DNA of 64,000 bases. It comes from Pomphorhynchus laevis (Eukaryota > Acanthocephala > Palaeacanthocephala > Echinorhynchida > Pomphorhynchidae). Position numbers and translations under genes: made by a program. The stretch spans positions 1 through 64,000 of the forward strand of contig WNNJ02002654.1 in the NCBI GenBank assembly GCA_012934845.2, read 5' to 3'. How positions within the stretch are numbered: the stretch's first letter is position 1; each line of letters begins with the position of its first letter. Positions 32,890 to 45,939 of this stretch are shown here, in pieces. The notes under the pieces were generated by a model that was not told the DNA's origin, made no database searches, and worked only from the letters and a program-made list of their open reading frames with translations.

Positions 32890-35840
32890 TATCAACTGAA
32901 ATTTAGTTTTAATTCATTCATTAATTTTGCATAAATTCCTGCAAAATAAAGCCAGAATAAATAATTCGTGTATATTCCATATTTATTCTTTATTTATTTC
33001 AATTTATCCAACCTATTTCAGTATAAATGAGCGGAATAATTGTGAATGATTTATTTTTATTATTTCATTTATTTAAGCATTTTAACCTATAAATTTGTAT
33101 TATACAATTAAAAATTAATTTGCTACATTTTATTTTAAATAAAATATAATAATTATCATATATAAAAATTATAATAATTTTAATAATACTTTTTAAACGA
33201 CAATATTTTTTAAAAATTGAAATACAATTGTTTCTGCCAATCAGATTTATTGCCCTAGGTCGGCTCGAACTGGCTGACCCCTTATTGCTGCTCGTCGCTT
33301 CCCTGATAATTGTTACGCCATGTAAATCATTATTATTTTAATAATTATTACAATAATTTACTAATAATAAAATTATAATAGAATAAATTCTAAATATTTT
33401 GTTTTGTTTATAAAAGCTTTTGTATTTTTTGATTGTACCTTTAATTTTAGATTGATAAAGTCTTAATGTCGAAAGTCAATAATATGTTTTTTACATTTTC
33501 CGTTAATAAATATTTTTCTGAATATATTGCTGTATTGTGAAAGATCAAGGAAGTCAGTTTGATATAATTCATTATATATAAATACAACGCGTTTAAGATA
33601 AAGGCTTCTGATCAATAAAAATGAGTTTAAGTAATAAGCTTCGCTATATTATGACATATAATTTACTAAGAACGTGAAGACTAAAGCTGAATAACTTATT
33701 GTGATACAAATTAATAGAAAATAATACAATATAACATATAATTTTAATATCAAATTAATTATTTAATTAATTACTAATTAATAAATAATAAAATAATATT
33801 TTAAAAATGCGTTGATAGCCATTATATTGTATTATACGATCAGCATTAGTGAGAGAACTTTAAGAAATAATGAACAGAATATTGTCGTGGCAATAAGATA
33901 AAGCCGACTTTTTATAAATTCTATTTCTAAATTCCTAAAATTGATTGTAAATAATTGTCTGAAACAAACTTACAAATGTTTATTACAATACGCAATTTTC
34001 GCTAACTGAAATTATTCCGGAAACAACTGCAAAAATATTCTGCAAATATTTAAATGAAAGAACGACCACAAGTTCTGAATCATTTTAAACAGAGTAAATG
34101 TTACATGGAGAAATTTAATTGAAAATATTTTGAGTGAATAATGAACTAAACAAGCTTTCACTTTTACTTAACAAGAAAAATAGATGTCGTGTTTATTTTA
34201 CGGTCCTAACATTAATTTAAATGTGTGTTTTACATATGCAATACTATGTCAGTAAAATTTATAAACTATTTATCTTCTTTGTGAGTAACTTGTGAATGTA
34301 AATGAAATTTAGAATTTCAGAATTTAGAAAAATTTGAATAATGATTTGGAAGAACCTTTAATAAGGATAAAGGTTAAAGGACCTTTAACCTTTAACTTTT
34401 TAAAAGTTAAAGAACTTTTAACTTATAATTTTGAGGATAATTCTTTTAACTTATTTAATTTATTTAAAATGAATAAATGTTCACGTTACAAAATTAACTA
34501 AAAGGATGAAAATTTTGTTATTCGACAGATTATAAAAATAAAGAAATTCAGTATTTATGTGTAGAATATAGTCTTAATTGCTATAGAAGAAATACACAAA
34601 CAAAGTTCATAATTAATTACTCGAAAGCATATACTTTTGATTACATAAACTATATTTAAATTAGCAAATCACTAATCATTTGAAAATATCGTAAAATACT
34701 TAAAAATACTTTACATAATTCTTTAAAATTAAAGATTTCATACAGCGTAGAGATAATTTTTGTGGGCATGATGCTTTAATGTTGTTGCTATATATAACTT
34801 CATTAATTAAATAACAACAAATATGTTTAAAGAAAGGAAAGTGGGGTGGGATTGTATATGTAATTGGTTTATTAAAAACATAATTTATGCTAGGCTACCT
34901 CTTCATTTTAGATGTTAAATTTAATTCTTTATAATAATCAAAATGTGTTTTATTATAAAATAATTATAAGATAATTTTTTATAATTATTAAATAGTTATA
35001 ATTATAATTTTATTTTCCTTTAATAAAATTACAATATAACGTGAAATTCAATTGTAATATATAGCTATCGTAACTGTTATTTTTGAGTTAATATAGTTTC
35101 ATTTAATGAAGTTACTTCATCAAATGAAGTTACAAAAGTTATAGTTACTTTTGCGGCCATCAAATATGGCCACAAAAGATTTGCGGTCACATTCATTGCG
35201 GCTTTAACTTTACAGAGTAAAGTTAAAGCATAAACATTTTATGCGAAAGAATTTATGACTTAATGTTATTGTGGTAAATAATTTCAAATCCATTAACTTA
35301 ATGAAATCAATGTATATTTAGTTAATCTAATTAATAAATAAGAAAAGCAATAATTAACTAATTTAAAAATCTTGCATTTTTTAAAAGAAATAGATTTTGG
35401 CTTATAATTAAAGCTTAACACAAAATTTTAAATCTATTAATTTTTAATATCAAGCCATTATAAGAATGTTACAATAAAGTATAATTTAAGTTAATTCCCT
35501 GATAATTGCTCAGGCACATAAATAATGCATTTTATATTTTTTTATTCTTACTTTTTATAAAATTAAAATGAATAAATCTTTATATCTCGACGCTAAATGC
35601 AAAATAAATAAACAATGTGACTCCTAGATATGGTCTAATGTAACATGTCATAAATTGTACATATCAACAACGCGTAATTATATTGTATCGTAATTGTATC
35701 TGGTTATTTATTAAAAATATTAATAAATTTGGAAATTTAATCGACAATTTCTAAATCTGGATATACTAGTTGATTCTTTATATTTACAGTTCCTTCTAGT
35801 TTTTTAATATCAGTTTTGAAATTAGATATTCTGACAAGAA
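32890..35840. other. AT-rich intergenic DNA, no gene seen
   Basis: This lies upstream of MVP exon 1 beyond the Penelope fragment. Open frames are short, and I find no transposon ends. A GC-richer 80-bp patch at 33,235-33,320 has a tRNA-like word (GGCTCGAAC) but no cloverleaf. Short local hairpins such as cctttaacc/ggttaaagg occur near 34,370. Confidence 0.5.
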
Positions 35841-35844
35841 AAGA

Positions 35845-38400
35845 TTTTTCTTGTCAACCGCTGGTGCGGTTGTCAGGTCTTGGAGACAGTGTACGAACCA
35901 AACTACTCCAGACATTGTGATCATGGACGAGAGACCAGAGTTCTCTTTCAGATATCCCAATGCGGTCTTGGACCAGTTTCGATATTTGATCTCTCCACCA
36001 GTACCGAGGTCTGACTCGATGACTCTATCCAGAGAGTTCGGCCTGGGAAACCCTTTGAGGAGTGCAATTTGTAAACATCTTCAGTACGTATCCTAGCCCG
36101 CTCAACTGACTTTCTTCGATGTGGAGAAGCAACGACTTTACTCCGAGTCCATCCGGATGACCGAATTCCTAATCTTATCTCAAAGGCTTGGACATGCCAT
36201 AATGGAAACTAACCTCATTTCGGTCGCCTGTATCCGAGATCGTATCCTTTTGGTGATGACCCATAGCTCACGGTCATAGTTAAGATATGAACGAATTTTG
36301 CGAGGTCAACCGAAAGTTTTCTTAAAGACTCAAATCCTGCTTCACAAAGATAGACCTGTACAAATAACGCATCGCTGCGTTTGCACAGATCTGCTTCTTA
36401 ATCTCATTGATGTTCCTGCAGTCCCGCTAGAACAATACCCCAATATACTTGACGGCCTCAACATCAGGAAGAACTTTTCCTTAATCCGGGTGGACATTGA
36501 CTCCTAAATTCGATATAAACACATAGAGACAGTCTTGGAGGTACTAAACAACATAAAGCCAACAAGATAACATAATTTGCAAAAACAGAGATGGTATCCT
36601 TATAAAACCGAACTGAAGACCGACATCCGTCAGAGCAGCTCGTCTCGTAATTTTGTCCATGTAAACAATGAACAAAGGTAGGGACAAAGGACAACTCTGG
36701 CGAAGCCCAATGCGTACTGGAAATGATTCAGACTTCCTACATAGTACACGAACAACTCATGCATTTTTCATACAGAGAAGCCACAGCTACCCGAAGATTG
36801 TGTGGTACTCCATACTCCATAGTACCTCCCACAACATCTCTCGCGGAACTCGGTCAAACGCCTTCTCCAAATATACAAATCACATGTAGACTGGTTGAGA
36901 GAACTCCCAATACTTTCGAGGATAGTTGAGAGAGTAAAGAGCTGATCCATAGTTCCACGTCTTGGACAAAAGCAGCATTGTTCATCTTGCAACTGACCTA
37001 AACTATAGGTCATATCCTGAACTCAAAATTCCTAGCAAATAGGTTACAAGCTTGGCTAAAAAGAGTGATGCCCCGATAATTGGAACACACTCTTCGGTCA
37101 CCTTACTTAAATATCGTTACCACTACTATAGTTCGCCAGTCACTAGGAACCTTGCCCGACTTCAAAGCAACGTTGAAGAGCAGTATTAGCCAATTCATGC
37201 CAACAAAGTCGATAGCCTTTAAAGTTTCAGGTAGAATATCATATACTCCAGAAGACTTGCCATTTAAGGTTTTTTAGCAACAGCAATGACCTCTTCATTG
37301 ACCTTCATGAAAAGGCATATCCACCGCATTAAGGAGACTGCTGAAATGATCTTTCTAACAATTAAGAATTTCGTTAATGTCAGTCAGAATAGATCCTGCC
37401 TTGTCATAGACACTTTGAAAAGTTTTCTGCTTTCCAACACGAAGGTTCCTGATTGTTCTCCTAAACATCTTCGAAGCTGACCTATAATCAAGTTCTAAGT
37501 GTTCTCCAAACTTCTCCCAAGCCGCCTTCTTCGCATCAGTAACTGCTAAAGCTAAAGCTCTCTTTGCCCTTCGGTACTCGTCTACAGCTTCAACTGATTT
37601 ATCTGACAAAATTGCTTTATAAACCAGCTTCTTCTGTTGGACAAAATCTATAACTGTTTGTGTCCACCAAGCAGTGAGAGGATTCCCTCCGCGACAAGGA
37701 CCTAAGACCTTCGATCCACAACTTTTCACAGTTGTTCTAGCAAGTGAAGATCTGAAAAAACTCACATTCCTTATCAATGTTCTTCACCTATTCTGGCAAC
37801 CGAGAGAAGACTCCCGGATGTAGCCAGTAAAACCTTTTTGACAGAAACATCTGCTAGACTCTCCGAGTGCGCCCTCACACAAAGTTTGAGATTACCGGGT
37901 CTAACAAGCGATCCTGCCATCGAAACTTACTAACTACAAGGTAATGATCGGCTAACAGCTGAGCCTCTATCTGCACACGAGTGTTCTGCACATAATGTCG
38001 CAGATCAGATGAAACGATTACAAAATCGATCATTGATCTTGGACTGAGAGAATCTTTATGATACGTGAATCTTTTGATCTCCAACAAAGGTGCAATAATT
38101 TAACACCACTCGCATTCTGATCGGAGAGTCCGTTCCTCCCCAAAACTCCCTTCCAATTGTTACTGTCGCAACCAACATGAGCAGTGAAATCACCCTATAG
38201 AACGAGATAATCTCCAACAAGAGTACTATCAAGCAGTGCCTGAAGATCTTGCACGAAGGCTGCGTATTCCGAGATAATGTTAGGAGCATACGCACAACAG
38301 TTATTCATTTTCCTTCTTTGACTAAAAATCTCAGAGACGCCAGCCTTTCTTTCACTGCGTTAAACCTCTCCACTACGAACGACAACCCGGGATGGTAAGT
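35845..38400 (-). mobile_element. RTE-like LINE, 5'-truncated and decayed
   Basis: In minus-strand order: end of the endonuclease (38,087-37,875: SPRSMIDFVIVSSDLRHYVQ, LLADHYLVVSKFRW), the linker (37,777-37,355: TAWWTQTVIDFVQQKKLVYK, KAAWEKFGEHLELDYRSASK), RT (36,990-36,400: DEQCCFCPRRGTMDQLFTL and later blocks, much decayed) and the C-terminus near 35,900 (ISERELWSLVHDHNVW, LVRTLSPRPDNR). This matches a LINE type common in flatworms and other invertebrates. Many frame breaks; not active. Confidence 0.8.
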
Positions 38401-38419
38401 ATCCCTACACCTGCCTCCT

Positions 38420-39280
38420 GTCACTTTGAAACATATAAATTGATTCACTTATCACTTATAACATATATAATTTATACATTAAATTACATTTTATTAAATT
38501 ATTATATTCAATTAATATCAAATTATATTTATTAATATAATAAACATATATTAACATATATAATTTATCATATATAATTCGCTTATCACATATTACATTA
38601 CTTTAAATATATTAATATTTGATTTACATCAAAATTATAAGATATAAACTATAAATAAATATATTTTGTAAATTTAATAATCACTGATGTATATTTTATA
38701 TAGGTATATATTATACTTATATAATATATTCTTATATATTATACTTATGTTATATATAAGTATATAAGTATAAATGTACAAAGTATGTATTTTACATATA
38801 TTTTGAATATATACTTTAGATAATAATATATACTAATTATATATTTTTTAAATTATTATATAATAAGTTTTATAAATATATAATCATATAATAAATTATA
38901 AATAATAATTTGACATTTAATTTGATTATAAATAAAAATAGATTATATTATATTAGATTATATTATGAATTAGATTATAAATATAAAATATTATATATAA
39001 TATATAATATATTATATGATATATCACACTATTCACATTGTTTTTATAAATAGTTTTTCTTTGATATGTTTGATATCAAATTGTTTTAATGAATCAACAC
39101 TTGAATATTATAATTTCGTGAGTATTTACGTAAATGATGATTTTACATTTCGATGTGGGTAAACAAAAATACATATAATTTATCAATATATTGAGATACT
39201 CAATTGCATATTAATTACCTTTTATTAAGATAATTAATTAAATAATAATTAATCAAAATAATTCTTCTTGATGACAAAAA
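38420..39280. repeat. Very AT-rich low-complexity tract
   Basis: Dominated by tatata, ttaata and ataatt words (densest 38,460-39,010). There is no coding region, and no clean unit length can be stated by eye. Confidence 0.5.
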
Positions 39281-39689
39281 ATTCCAAGTTTCGTTACCTT
39301 CTGTAAAATACGAAAAGTCACAGCTTATAAGTTCATCGAGATTCTTCACATTATCAGCAGTGTTCGCATCTAAGTAATATTTGATTTAATGCTATATTCT
39401 TGATTGAGACAACGACTAATGGAAAAATTTCATAAACTGTTATTTTGTATATAAAAATATATGCAGCAAATAAGATAATAACCCAATTTATGGCTTTTAA
39501 TGAACCACACTGTAATCGAAATGACTAAACAATGTGAACAGGGTAATATATTGCTACAATAACATTTTCGTATTGTGACATCATTCACTTTTATTTCGAG
39601 CTGAACAACATGATATAATAGAAGGAGAAACACAAAATTACATCAGAATTCAAGTTGCAAGAAAATATGCTTGAGATTTGACACAAAAC

Positions 39690-39800
39690 GTTCTACATTC
39701 GTAGATCGGCATTTTTGTGTTATGTGCCTTTTATCAAGAGACAAACTTAAAATTCAATATTTTTTATTACCAAAACGTAATTAAATAAAACAGTTCCTGT
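39690..39800 (+). repeat. Direct repeat flanking the 40-43 kb region, left copy
   Basis: The stretch around tgtgttatgtgccttttatc and aataaaacagttcctg recurs at about 43,205-43,325 in the same direction with few differences. The ~3.4 kb between the two copies contains the cysteine-rich exon and the family A cluster, so this may mark a duplication or an insertion. Confidence 0.6.
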
Positions 39801-39873
39801 AAACTGGCAAGAAATTCCTTCTTGAGAACCCTTTTCGGGTATTTAAAAATGTTTTCTACTAAATGCTAATGAT

Positions 39874-40287
39874 TTACAAAATATGAGTCTTCTTCCTTAA
39901 TACTCTCCTATTGCATGTAGATTTAACTGTTTCGTCTGGAACGGTCGAACCAAAGCCATGCCTTATTGCTTCTTTATTAGAACACCATATCCAATCAGCA
40001 TTGAAAACTGTATTTCTAGGACATAAAATAGTGATGGAATGAAGTAATCTGCCTGATTTTTTACTGTATACACATTTGTGGGATGCCACACAGCTATACC
40101 GGTCATTACGATACAAATAATTTCGAGAATTGTTTGGCCTTATTAATACCATGCTTCCATGAGGCGGATCTCCTCCGTATTTTCTAAATCTATTTTGATA
40201 TTCGTATTGATAGACCAAATTTAAATCAGGATAATTAATTGACCCCGCATTAAATGGACATGCTTGCTTTCGTGGATCCTCTTCTGT
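39874..40287 (-). CDS. Terminal exon of a cysteine-rich, probably secreted protein (unrecognised)
   Basis: An acceptor-like TTTTTTACAG precedes an open frame of about 137 codons ending in TGA/TAA at 39,874. It reads EEDPRKQACPFNAGSINYPD, FRKYGGDPPHGSMVLIRPNN, DRYSCVASHKCVYSKKSGRL, ITILCPRNTVFNADWIWCSN and DETVKSTCNRRVLRKK. Six spaced cysteines and a basic end suggest a disulfide-bonded extracellular domain, perhaps cystine-knot-like. Upstream exons would lie further right; none is found before the repeat cluster. It may be an orphaned exon of a gene disrupted by repeats. Confidence 0.4.
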   Translation of the reverse strand, partial: TEEDPRKQACPFNAGSINYPDLNLVYQYEYQNRFRKYGGDPPHGSMVLIRPNNSRNYLYRNDRYSCVASHKCVYSKKSGRLLHSITILCPRNTVFNADWIWCSNKEAIRHGFGSTVPDETVKSTCNRRVLRKKTHIL

Positions 40288-40879
40288 AAAAAATACAGGA
40301 CTTAAAAAATTAAATTAATGTACAAATTGGCAGTTAAAATAACTTTTTAAAGCGATAAACACAAAAAATAATACAAAAAAAGAAATTACAAATTTAATTT
40401 GCATTTTTAATTAATTAAATATTCTACTAATATGTAAACATTATTTATAAATTAACATATTATTATGTTAATTTTTGATATAGAATTATGTGCAGATATA
40501 TTTAATAGAAAACGGCTCTATTTGAAACTAATAATTGAAACTGATAATTTATGAAAACAAGATCGCTGACCATAATAATATAATATCATACTAAGCCATT
40601 GAAAATAATTCAGGGAGCAAAGAGATAAATATTGAGCATTTGATTCAATTATAGAAATAACAAAAATATATCGAAATATTTAAAATAGTAGTTTTCAAAT
40701 CGTTGGTTAATCGCGAGTATATTTAAAAGAATGGTGTTATCTAATTATGACGGAGGATACACTTTATTATTAACTAAAGTGTATCAAAATCGTGCTCTCT
40801 GAATCTCTGTTTGATTCAGATAGCATGTAAAAATAATAAAAATAACATATACAAACTGTCAAGTAAAATCAAATTGACA

Positions 40880-41215
40880 TTTTTCTGTTAACACGCTATT
40901 AGCATGTATTTGGCACCGCTGCTATGTTAAGAAGAGAAATACGGACGACATATGATAACATAGGAGTTCCTCTTAATGATCTCCAATCCTTATTCAAATA
41001 CATCGCATATTATCTATTAGTCAACTTTTAAAAATAGATTTCTATATTGAATTTCGATTTTATATATTAATTTTATAAATATAAATTATATAAAATCTTA
41101 TACAATTATTTATAATCATTTATAATTTTTTATTATTTAATTATTTATTATTTACTTAAATAATTTAGTTTTTATTTAGCATTATTTTTAATTTTTAGAG
41201 TATAAATTAAAAATA
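40880..41215 (+). mobile_element. Degenerate Naiad 3' region
   Basis: 40,900-41,060 matches 4,740-4,890 of the Naiad element (tagcatgtatttggc, ctgctatgtt, attagtca then an AT-rich tail with ttgaatttcgatttt). The hammerhead-like words have decayed. No coding part is attached. Confidence 0.55.
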
Positions 41216-43135
41216 AGGTTTTATCAGGTTTTCCTATAGTAAAAAATTAGGAAGTAAACTATGGATGATTAGTTTGATAATAGCAACTAATGGCAATAAT
41301 ATGTAAGTTTTCAAATTTGAGGTAGAACCTTCCCCTACGAACGCTGCTTTAATTTGAAATCAGAAATGATATTAATTAAATTTGCAGAATGTTAGACGAA
41401 AATCTTTCATTAAATCTCATTGATAAATTAAGCAGACGAGTTTAGTGATCGTCAGCAAACATTAAAAAGGACCGAAACGTGAAACGTAGGTATTGAATCA
41501 GTAGATGATGAGGTCCACCAGTACTGAAATGTAGCGTAATGCTGTTGGCTTATAGATTTGAAATGTAGAATTGTTTATTTTTAATTTCAACAAAGTCATC
41601 AATATTTTGTCAATACTTTAATGGATTTTGAGATACTAAAGAAATTTTAGTATCACAAAATCTTTTTCACAAAATATTTCGTAGAAAATATTTAAATATT
41701 TTCTACGAAACAAACTATGAGTGACTAGTTTAAAAATAGCAATTAATTGCAAAAAAGGTAGGTTTTCAAATTGAAGGTAGCAACTCCTCTTACCAACACT
41801 GATTTAATTTGAAATCAGAAATATAGTCAATTTAATTTGCAACATGTATTAGTCTTTCATTAAAACGAAATGTCAATAAAGCAGACGAGTCAAGTGATGG
41901 TCAGACAACATAAAGAAAACTAAAACGCGAAACGTAGGTATTGGATCAGTAATTGATGAGGTCCACCAATACTGAAATGTAGCGTACTGCTGTTCACTTA
42001 TATACCGGATTACAGTAGTGTACAGAATGAAGTCATCAAAATTTCAATTGTAACAATGACTGCACAAATAAATTAACTTACAATTAGGGAACAAACTATA
42101 GGTGACTAGTTTGATAATAGCGATTAATTGAAAAAATAGGTAGGTTTTTAAATTGAAGGTAAAACATTTTCCTACCAACACTGATTTAATTTGAAATGAG
42201 AAATGGTTTCGATTTAATTTGCAACATGCAGTAGTCTTTCATTTCATGCATCAGTCTTACATTTTGAAAATTTAACATTTCGATGCTTTTAATGTTGGCT
42301 GATATCACTCGATTCGTCTGCTTTATTGATAATTAAATTTAATGAAGGACTTTATTTTACATTTTGGAAATTTAATTGACATCATTTCTGATTTCAAATT
42401 CAATTAAAGTTGCTATGGGAAGGTTCTATCTTCAATTTAAAAAACTAGCTATTTATAAAGCAGACGATTTGAGTGATCTTCAGCCAACATTAAAAGAATC
42501 GAAACTTGAAACGTAAAAATAAATATATATTTTTAACTACTAACATGAAAAATAGGTAAATTTTCAAATTGAAAGTAAATTCAACTCCAATTTAATTTGA
42601 AATCAGAAATGATTTCAATTTAATTTGCAACATGCAAGACAGAAGTCTCATTAAATCTAATTGCCAATAAAACAGACGAGTCGAATGATCGACAGCCAAC
42701 ATTAAAATGACCGAAACGTGAAACGTAGATATTGAATCAGTAGCTAATGAAGTCCACCGATACTGAAATGTAGTTTTCTACTGTTTTAGTATAGATAGGA
42801 TTACATGAAAATTTTACTTTTACTGAAAAATATGTTGTACTATGAGAGTATCATGAAACATAGTATATGTTCGTTGATAATGACGACCTTGTAGAATCAC
42901 AAGTTTGGCAATATATTCTGTGAGAAGAGATTCAGCGAAACGCAATATAATTTGAAATCATTTCTGATTTCAAATAAAATTAACGTTGATATTGGAAGGT
43001 TCTATCTTCAATTTGAAAAACTAGCTATTTATAAAGCAGACGAGTCGAGTGATCGTCAGCCAACATTAAAAAGGCTGAAACGTGAAATGTAGGTATTGAA
43101 TCAGTAGATGATGAGGTTTTTTATCAAATATTTAA
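41215..43135. repeat. Cluster of direct and inverted family A repeats
   Basis: About five copies of a unit of roughly 300-450 bp. A unit starts near caaactat...gatgactagtttgat, has aaattgaaggtag...cctac and atttaatttgaaatcagaaat, then gcagacgagt..agtgatcgtcagccaacatt, and ends in the hammerhead-like block CGAAAC...GTAG-CTGATGA-GGTCC...GTA-CTGCTG. Copies of the block lie at 41,469-41,544, 41,917-41,992, 42,695-42,775 and 43,065-43,120 (plus) with inverted pieces near 42,280-42,440 and 42,955-43,020. They are similar but not identical, and none is coding. Confidence 0.7.
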
Positions 43136-43204
43136 TATTTAATAAACTATTATTTTTGTTGATAAATAATTTTTTTTACAAAAATTACATGATTACATTA
43201 AAAT

Positions 43205-43325
43205 TACACGATCTACATTCGTAGATAGATTCGCTTATTTTTGTGTTATGTGCCTTTTATCAAGAGAAAACTTAAAATTGAATATTTTCTGATTACCAAA
43301 ACGTAAATAAATAAAACAGTTCCTG
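43205..43325 (+). repeat. Direct repeat flanking the 40-43 kb region, right copy
   Basis: Partner of 39,690-39,800. It shares ttgtgttatgtgccttttatc-type sequence, aaaattgaatattttctgatt and aaataaaacagttcctg, then diverges. Confidence 0.6.
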
Positions 43326-43926
43326 AAGCGGTAGTGCTGGTTCAGCACTCAATTTATGCATCAACGTGCATCAAAATTATGTAAATAAATAAATGATTCT
43401 TTTAACATACAAAAGGATAAATAGAAAATAACAGGGATAACAAAAATTTAAGTCATCTTCTTACTTCATAACTTCCTCTTCTTGAAGTCTTCTCCCATTT
43501 CTTATGACCTCAGATCCATTGGGATCTGATCCCCACAACCGATAAAACACGCCGCTTTCCTACTGAACCACCGTGGTCTTTCACCCCCGAAGAATCCAAT
43601 CGGCGAGGACTATACTGGGTAAACGAGAGACAATGAGTTTAAGAAACCTCAGTCTTTGCTTCGGTGGACGTCCTCTTGAAAAGAAGACTAATCCCGAGAT
43701 AGACCAAGTGCCCCAAATACGCACCTGGGTTTTCCCTTTCAATAACAAATGTTGGGCCTGTTTCAGGGCCCATCTAGCTTTATTCAGGATATGTTTCAGT
43801 CTATTCAGGTCAGCCTTAGCTGATCACTTCACCGTAACGGTAAACCCTAGGTATTTTACTCGACTTGTAAAGGTGGGAAGTGGTTCAGAAGCAAATATGG
43901 AGGAGGGCGCAGAGAGTGCTAACCTC

Positions 43927-44484
43927 TTAAGTTTTTGCTTTGTTGCAGGGTGATCCATGAAAGACAACCACCTGCGATTTCGCGGAGTTTAGAATACGAT
44001 TGGATGGTGGAGGCTGGTCTTTTAATCTTGAAATGAAACGGCTGATGTCAGAGACCACGTCTTTACATCTGTGTCCAGAGAACAGGGCTGTGATATCATC
44101 AGCGTAAACCACTGGACGTTATTCGCGTTTAAATATTTTGAATAGGTTAATGGAGGCAGCAAGATATAAGATAGGAGAAAGAGGTAAACCTTGATGGACA
44201 CCCGTAATAGGGTAGAACTGACGCGCATCATGGTCGTCTTCATAATAAAACCGCTTGGTGTACAGCAGGATCTCCACCCTGTTCACAATTCTCGCAGGCA
44301 ACCCAAGGGACATGAGAGAAGAGATCACAAAAGGAATAGAGATGCGGTCAAATACAGCAGAAAAGTCAAGGAAAACAGCCACAACTAGGCGATGGCTATT
44401 CTCCCGACAAAACTGATCCACCTCACCTACTGCTGAATGGACCGAGCGACCTTTGACGAACCCACAAAAACCTGGAGGGATCAA
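43927..44484 (-). pseudogene. LINE reverse transcriptase core
   Basis: The blocks are GFCGFVKGRSVHSAVGEVDQ, LVVAVFLDFSAVFDRI (first aspartate), TGVHQGLPLSPILYLAASIN (template grip) and, in another frame, MVYADDITALFSGHRC (catalytic YADD). The frame change between the grip and YADD blocks shows the copy is dead. Confidence 0.75.
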
Positions 44485-45046
44485 ATTACGCCTTTTTAAA
44501 TGGTCGCGGATTTACGCGCAAGCGCTTTTTCGTAAAGCGACACGAGGGCATTTTAAATCGAAATGAGTCGCAAGTCTTTAGCACATGAGCAGGATTTAAC
44601 CTTAGGAATAAAAACTCTTTTACTAATATTGATGCCTGCTACATCGGATGATGAGGCTAAAAGCATTGTTACGGCCACCTCCCTTCTTTGATCAACAGTC
44701 AAAAGCTGACAGACCCGAGAAGAAAGTGGAGCGACGGATTTGGATGTTCCCAGAAGTGGACCCCAGGAGTTAATGATATCTGTAACATATAGATCCCTAC
44801 TCTTGAAGTCCCCCCAAAGCGGGATTGGTTGAGGTGATTGCGTGGCTCCATAGTTTCATTCGAGAAGGCCTGTCTGGCGGTAGCAGAGAGATTAGGAAGA
44901 TTCAGCAATTTAGCTAGGACCTTGAGTTTTGTCGGAGTGTGATTGAAAATGCGACCTTTGTAGGTAGTCGATTAAATCGCGGTAGCTTGCGAAGAGAGGT
45001 AGGTATACAATTCGATTAAACTCTCATTTCCTATTCTAGGAATGAG

Positions 45047-45484
45047 TTAGATAGCCGCCTGAAAGAAGGCCACTCTGATCGGATCAGAGTGAAACCTCCT
45101 TCGAAGCAATGTATCTTCCTCAATCCTCCAACGAATTACGTCATAAGAGGTGGACAATTGTTGACGCGACTGCAATGTACAGTGGGGTTTAAACAACCAT
45201 CTCGATTGAAGCAGTAAAATGTCAAGGATATAATTTGTAGATGTGCAATGAAAGGTAGGGGCTTGTAGTTTGTGAATAAGATAACCGTTCCTAGCTCTGC
45301 GAAATGCTGCGTTGATCCAACGACCAGTTCTGCCGTTGAAGTCCCCCAGTATCATGTCATAGCCGCTGTCAATAATACTATCCAGGAGGTCACGGTTCTT
45401 GTGAATCTCACCTGGACGGATGTAGACATTGGCTAGACTAAGGCGTTTACCGTTCTTACTGAGTGAAACTACCAAACAAGACAT
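45047..45484 (-). pseudogene. LINE endonuclease region (APE type)
   Basis: It begins MSCLVVSLSKNGKRLSLANV, then YIRPGEIHKNRDLLDSIIDS and DMILGDFNGRTGRW, the GDFN motif of apurinic-type LINE endonucleases. Downstream, STNYILDILLLQSRWL stands where the SxIDh motif is expected, though altered. The enzyme nicks target DNA to prime reverse transcription. Confidence 0.7.
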
Positions 45485-45939
45485 GACTGGACACGAGTAA
45501 TTTAATAGGATGGATTACCTTAATGAGCATTTAACTAAGGTCAAGAGTCCTTGAGATGAAGAGGAGGGAGGTGGGGTTATGTAAGGAGTATAGTGGGAAC
45601 AAATATGCTTTGGAATAAATCGAGTAATGTCCTAGTGGAGACGAATAGACTGCGTCTCCTGAAGGACCATAACATATGCATCTCTACCGGATAGAAGTCT
45701 AAGGGCAAAAGCACCTCCCGAATTCCACTGAAGTATATTCATTGAAAAAGACTCACGAGTACTCTGCGTTGTGATGGATTAGTTGGATTGGGCGATTGCC
45801 GACCTAGGCAGAGCTAGGTGCAGGAAAGTTGTATTTCCAGCCACCAACCCCGTCCAGGGTAGGCACTTGCCCCTGGGCAATGTCTTCATTTACCCGGTTG
45901 TTAGACTTCGCCTTAATCATCTTACCTTTAGATAATTAA

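Noticed and set aside
33235-33320. tRNA or tRNA-derived SINE at a GC-richer patch
   Set aside because: There is one T-loop-like word only, with no acceptor stem, anticodon arm or second promoter box.
41215-43135. CRISPR-like array of evenly spaced repeats
   Set aside because: Units are 300-450 bp, diverged and in both orientations, in an animal genome.
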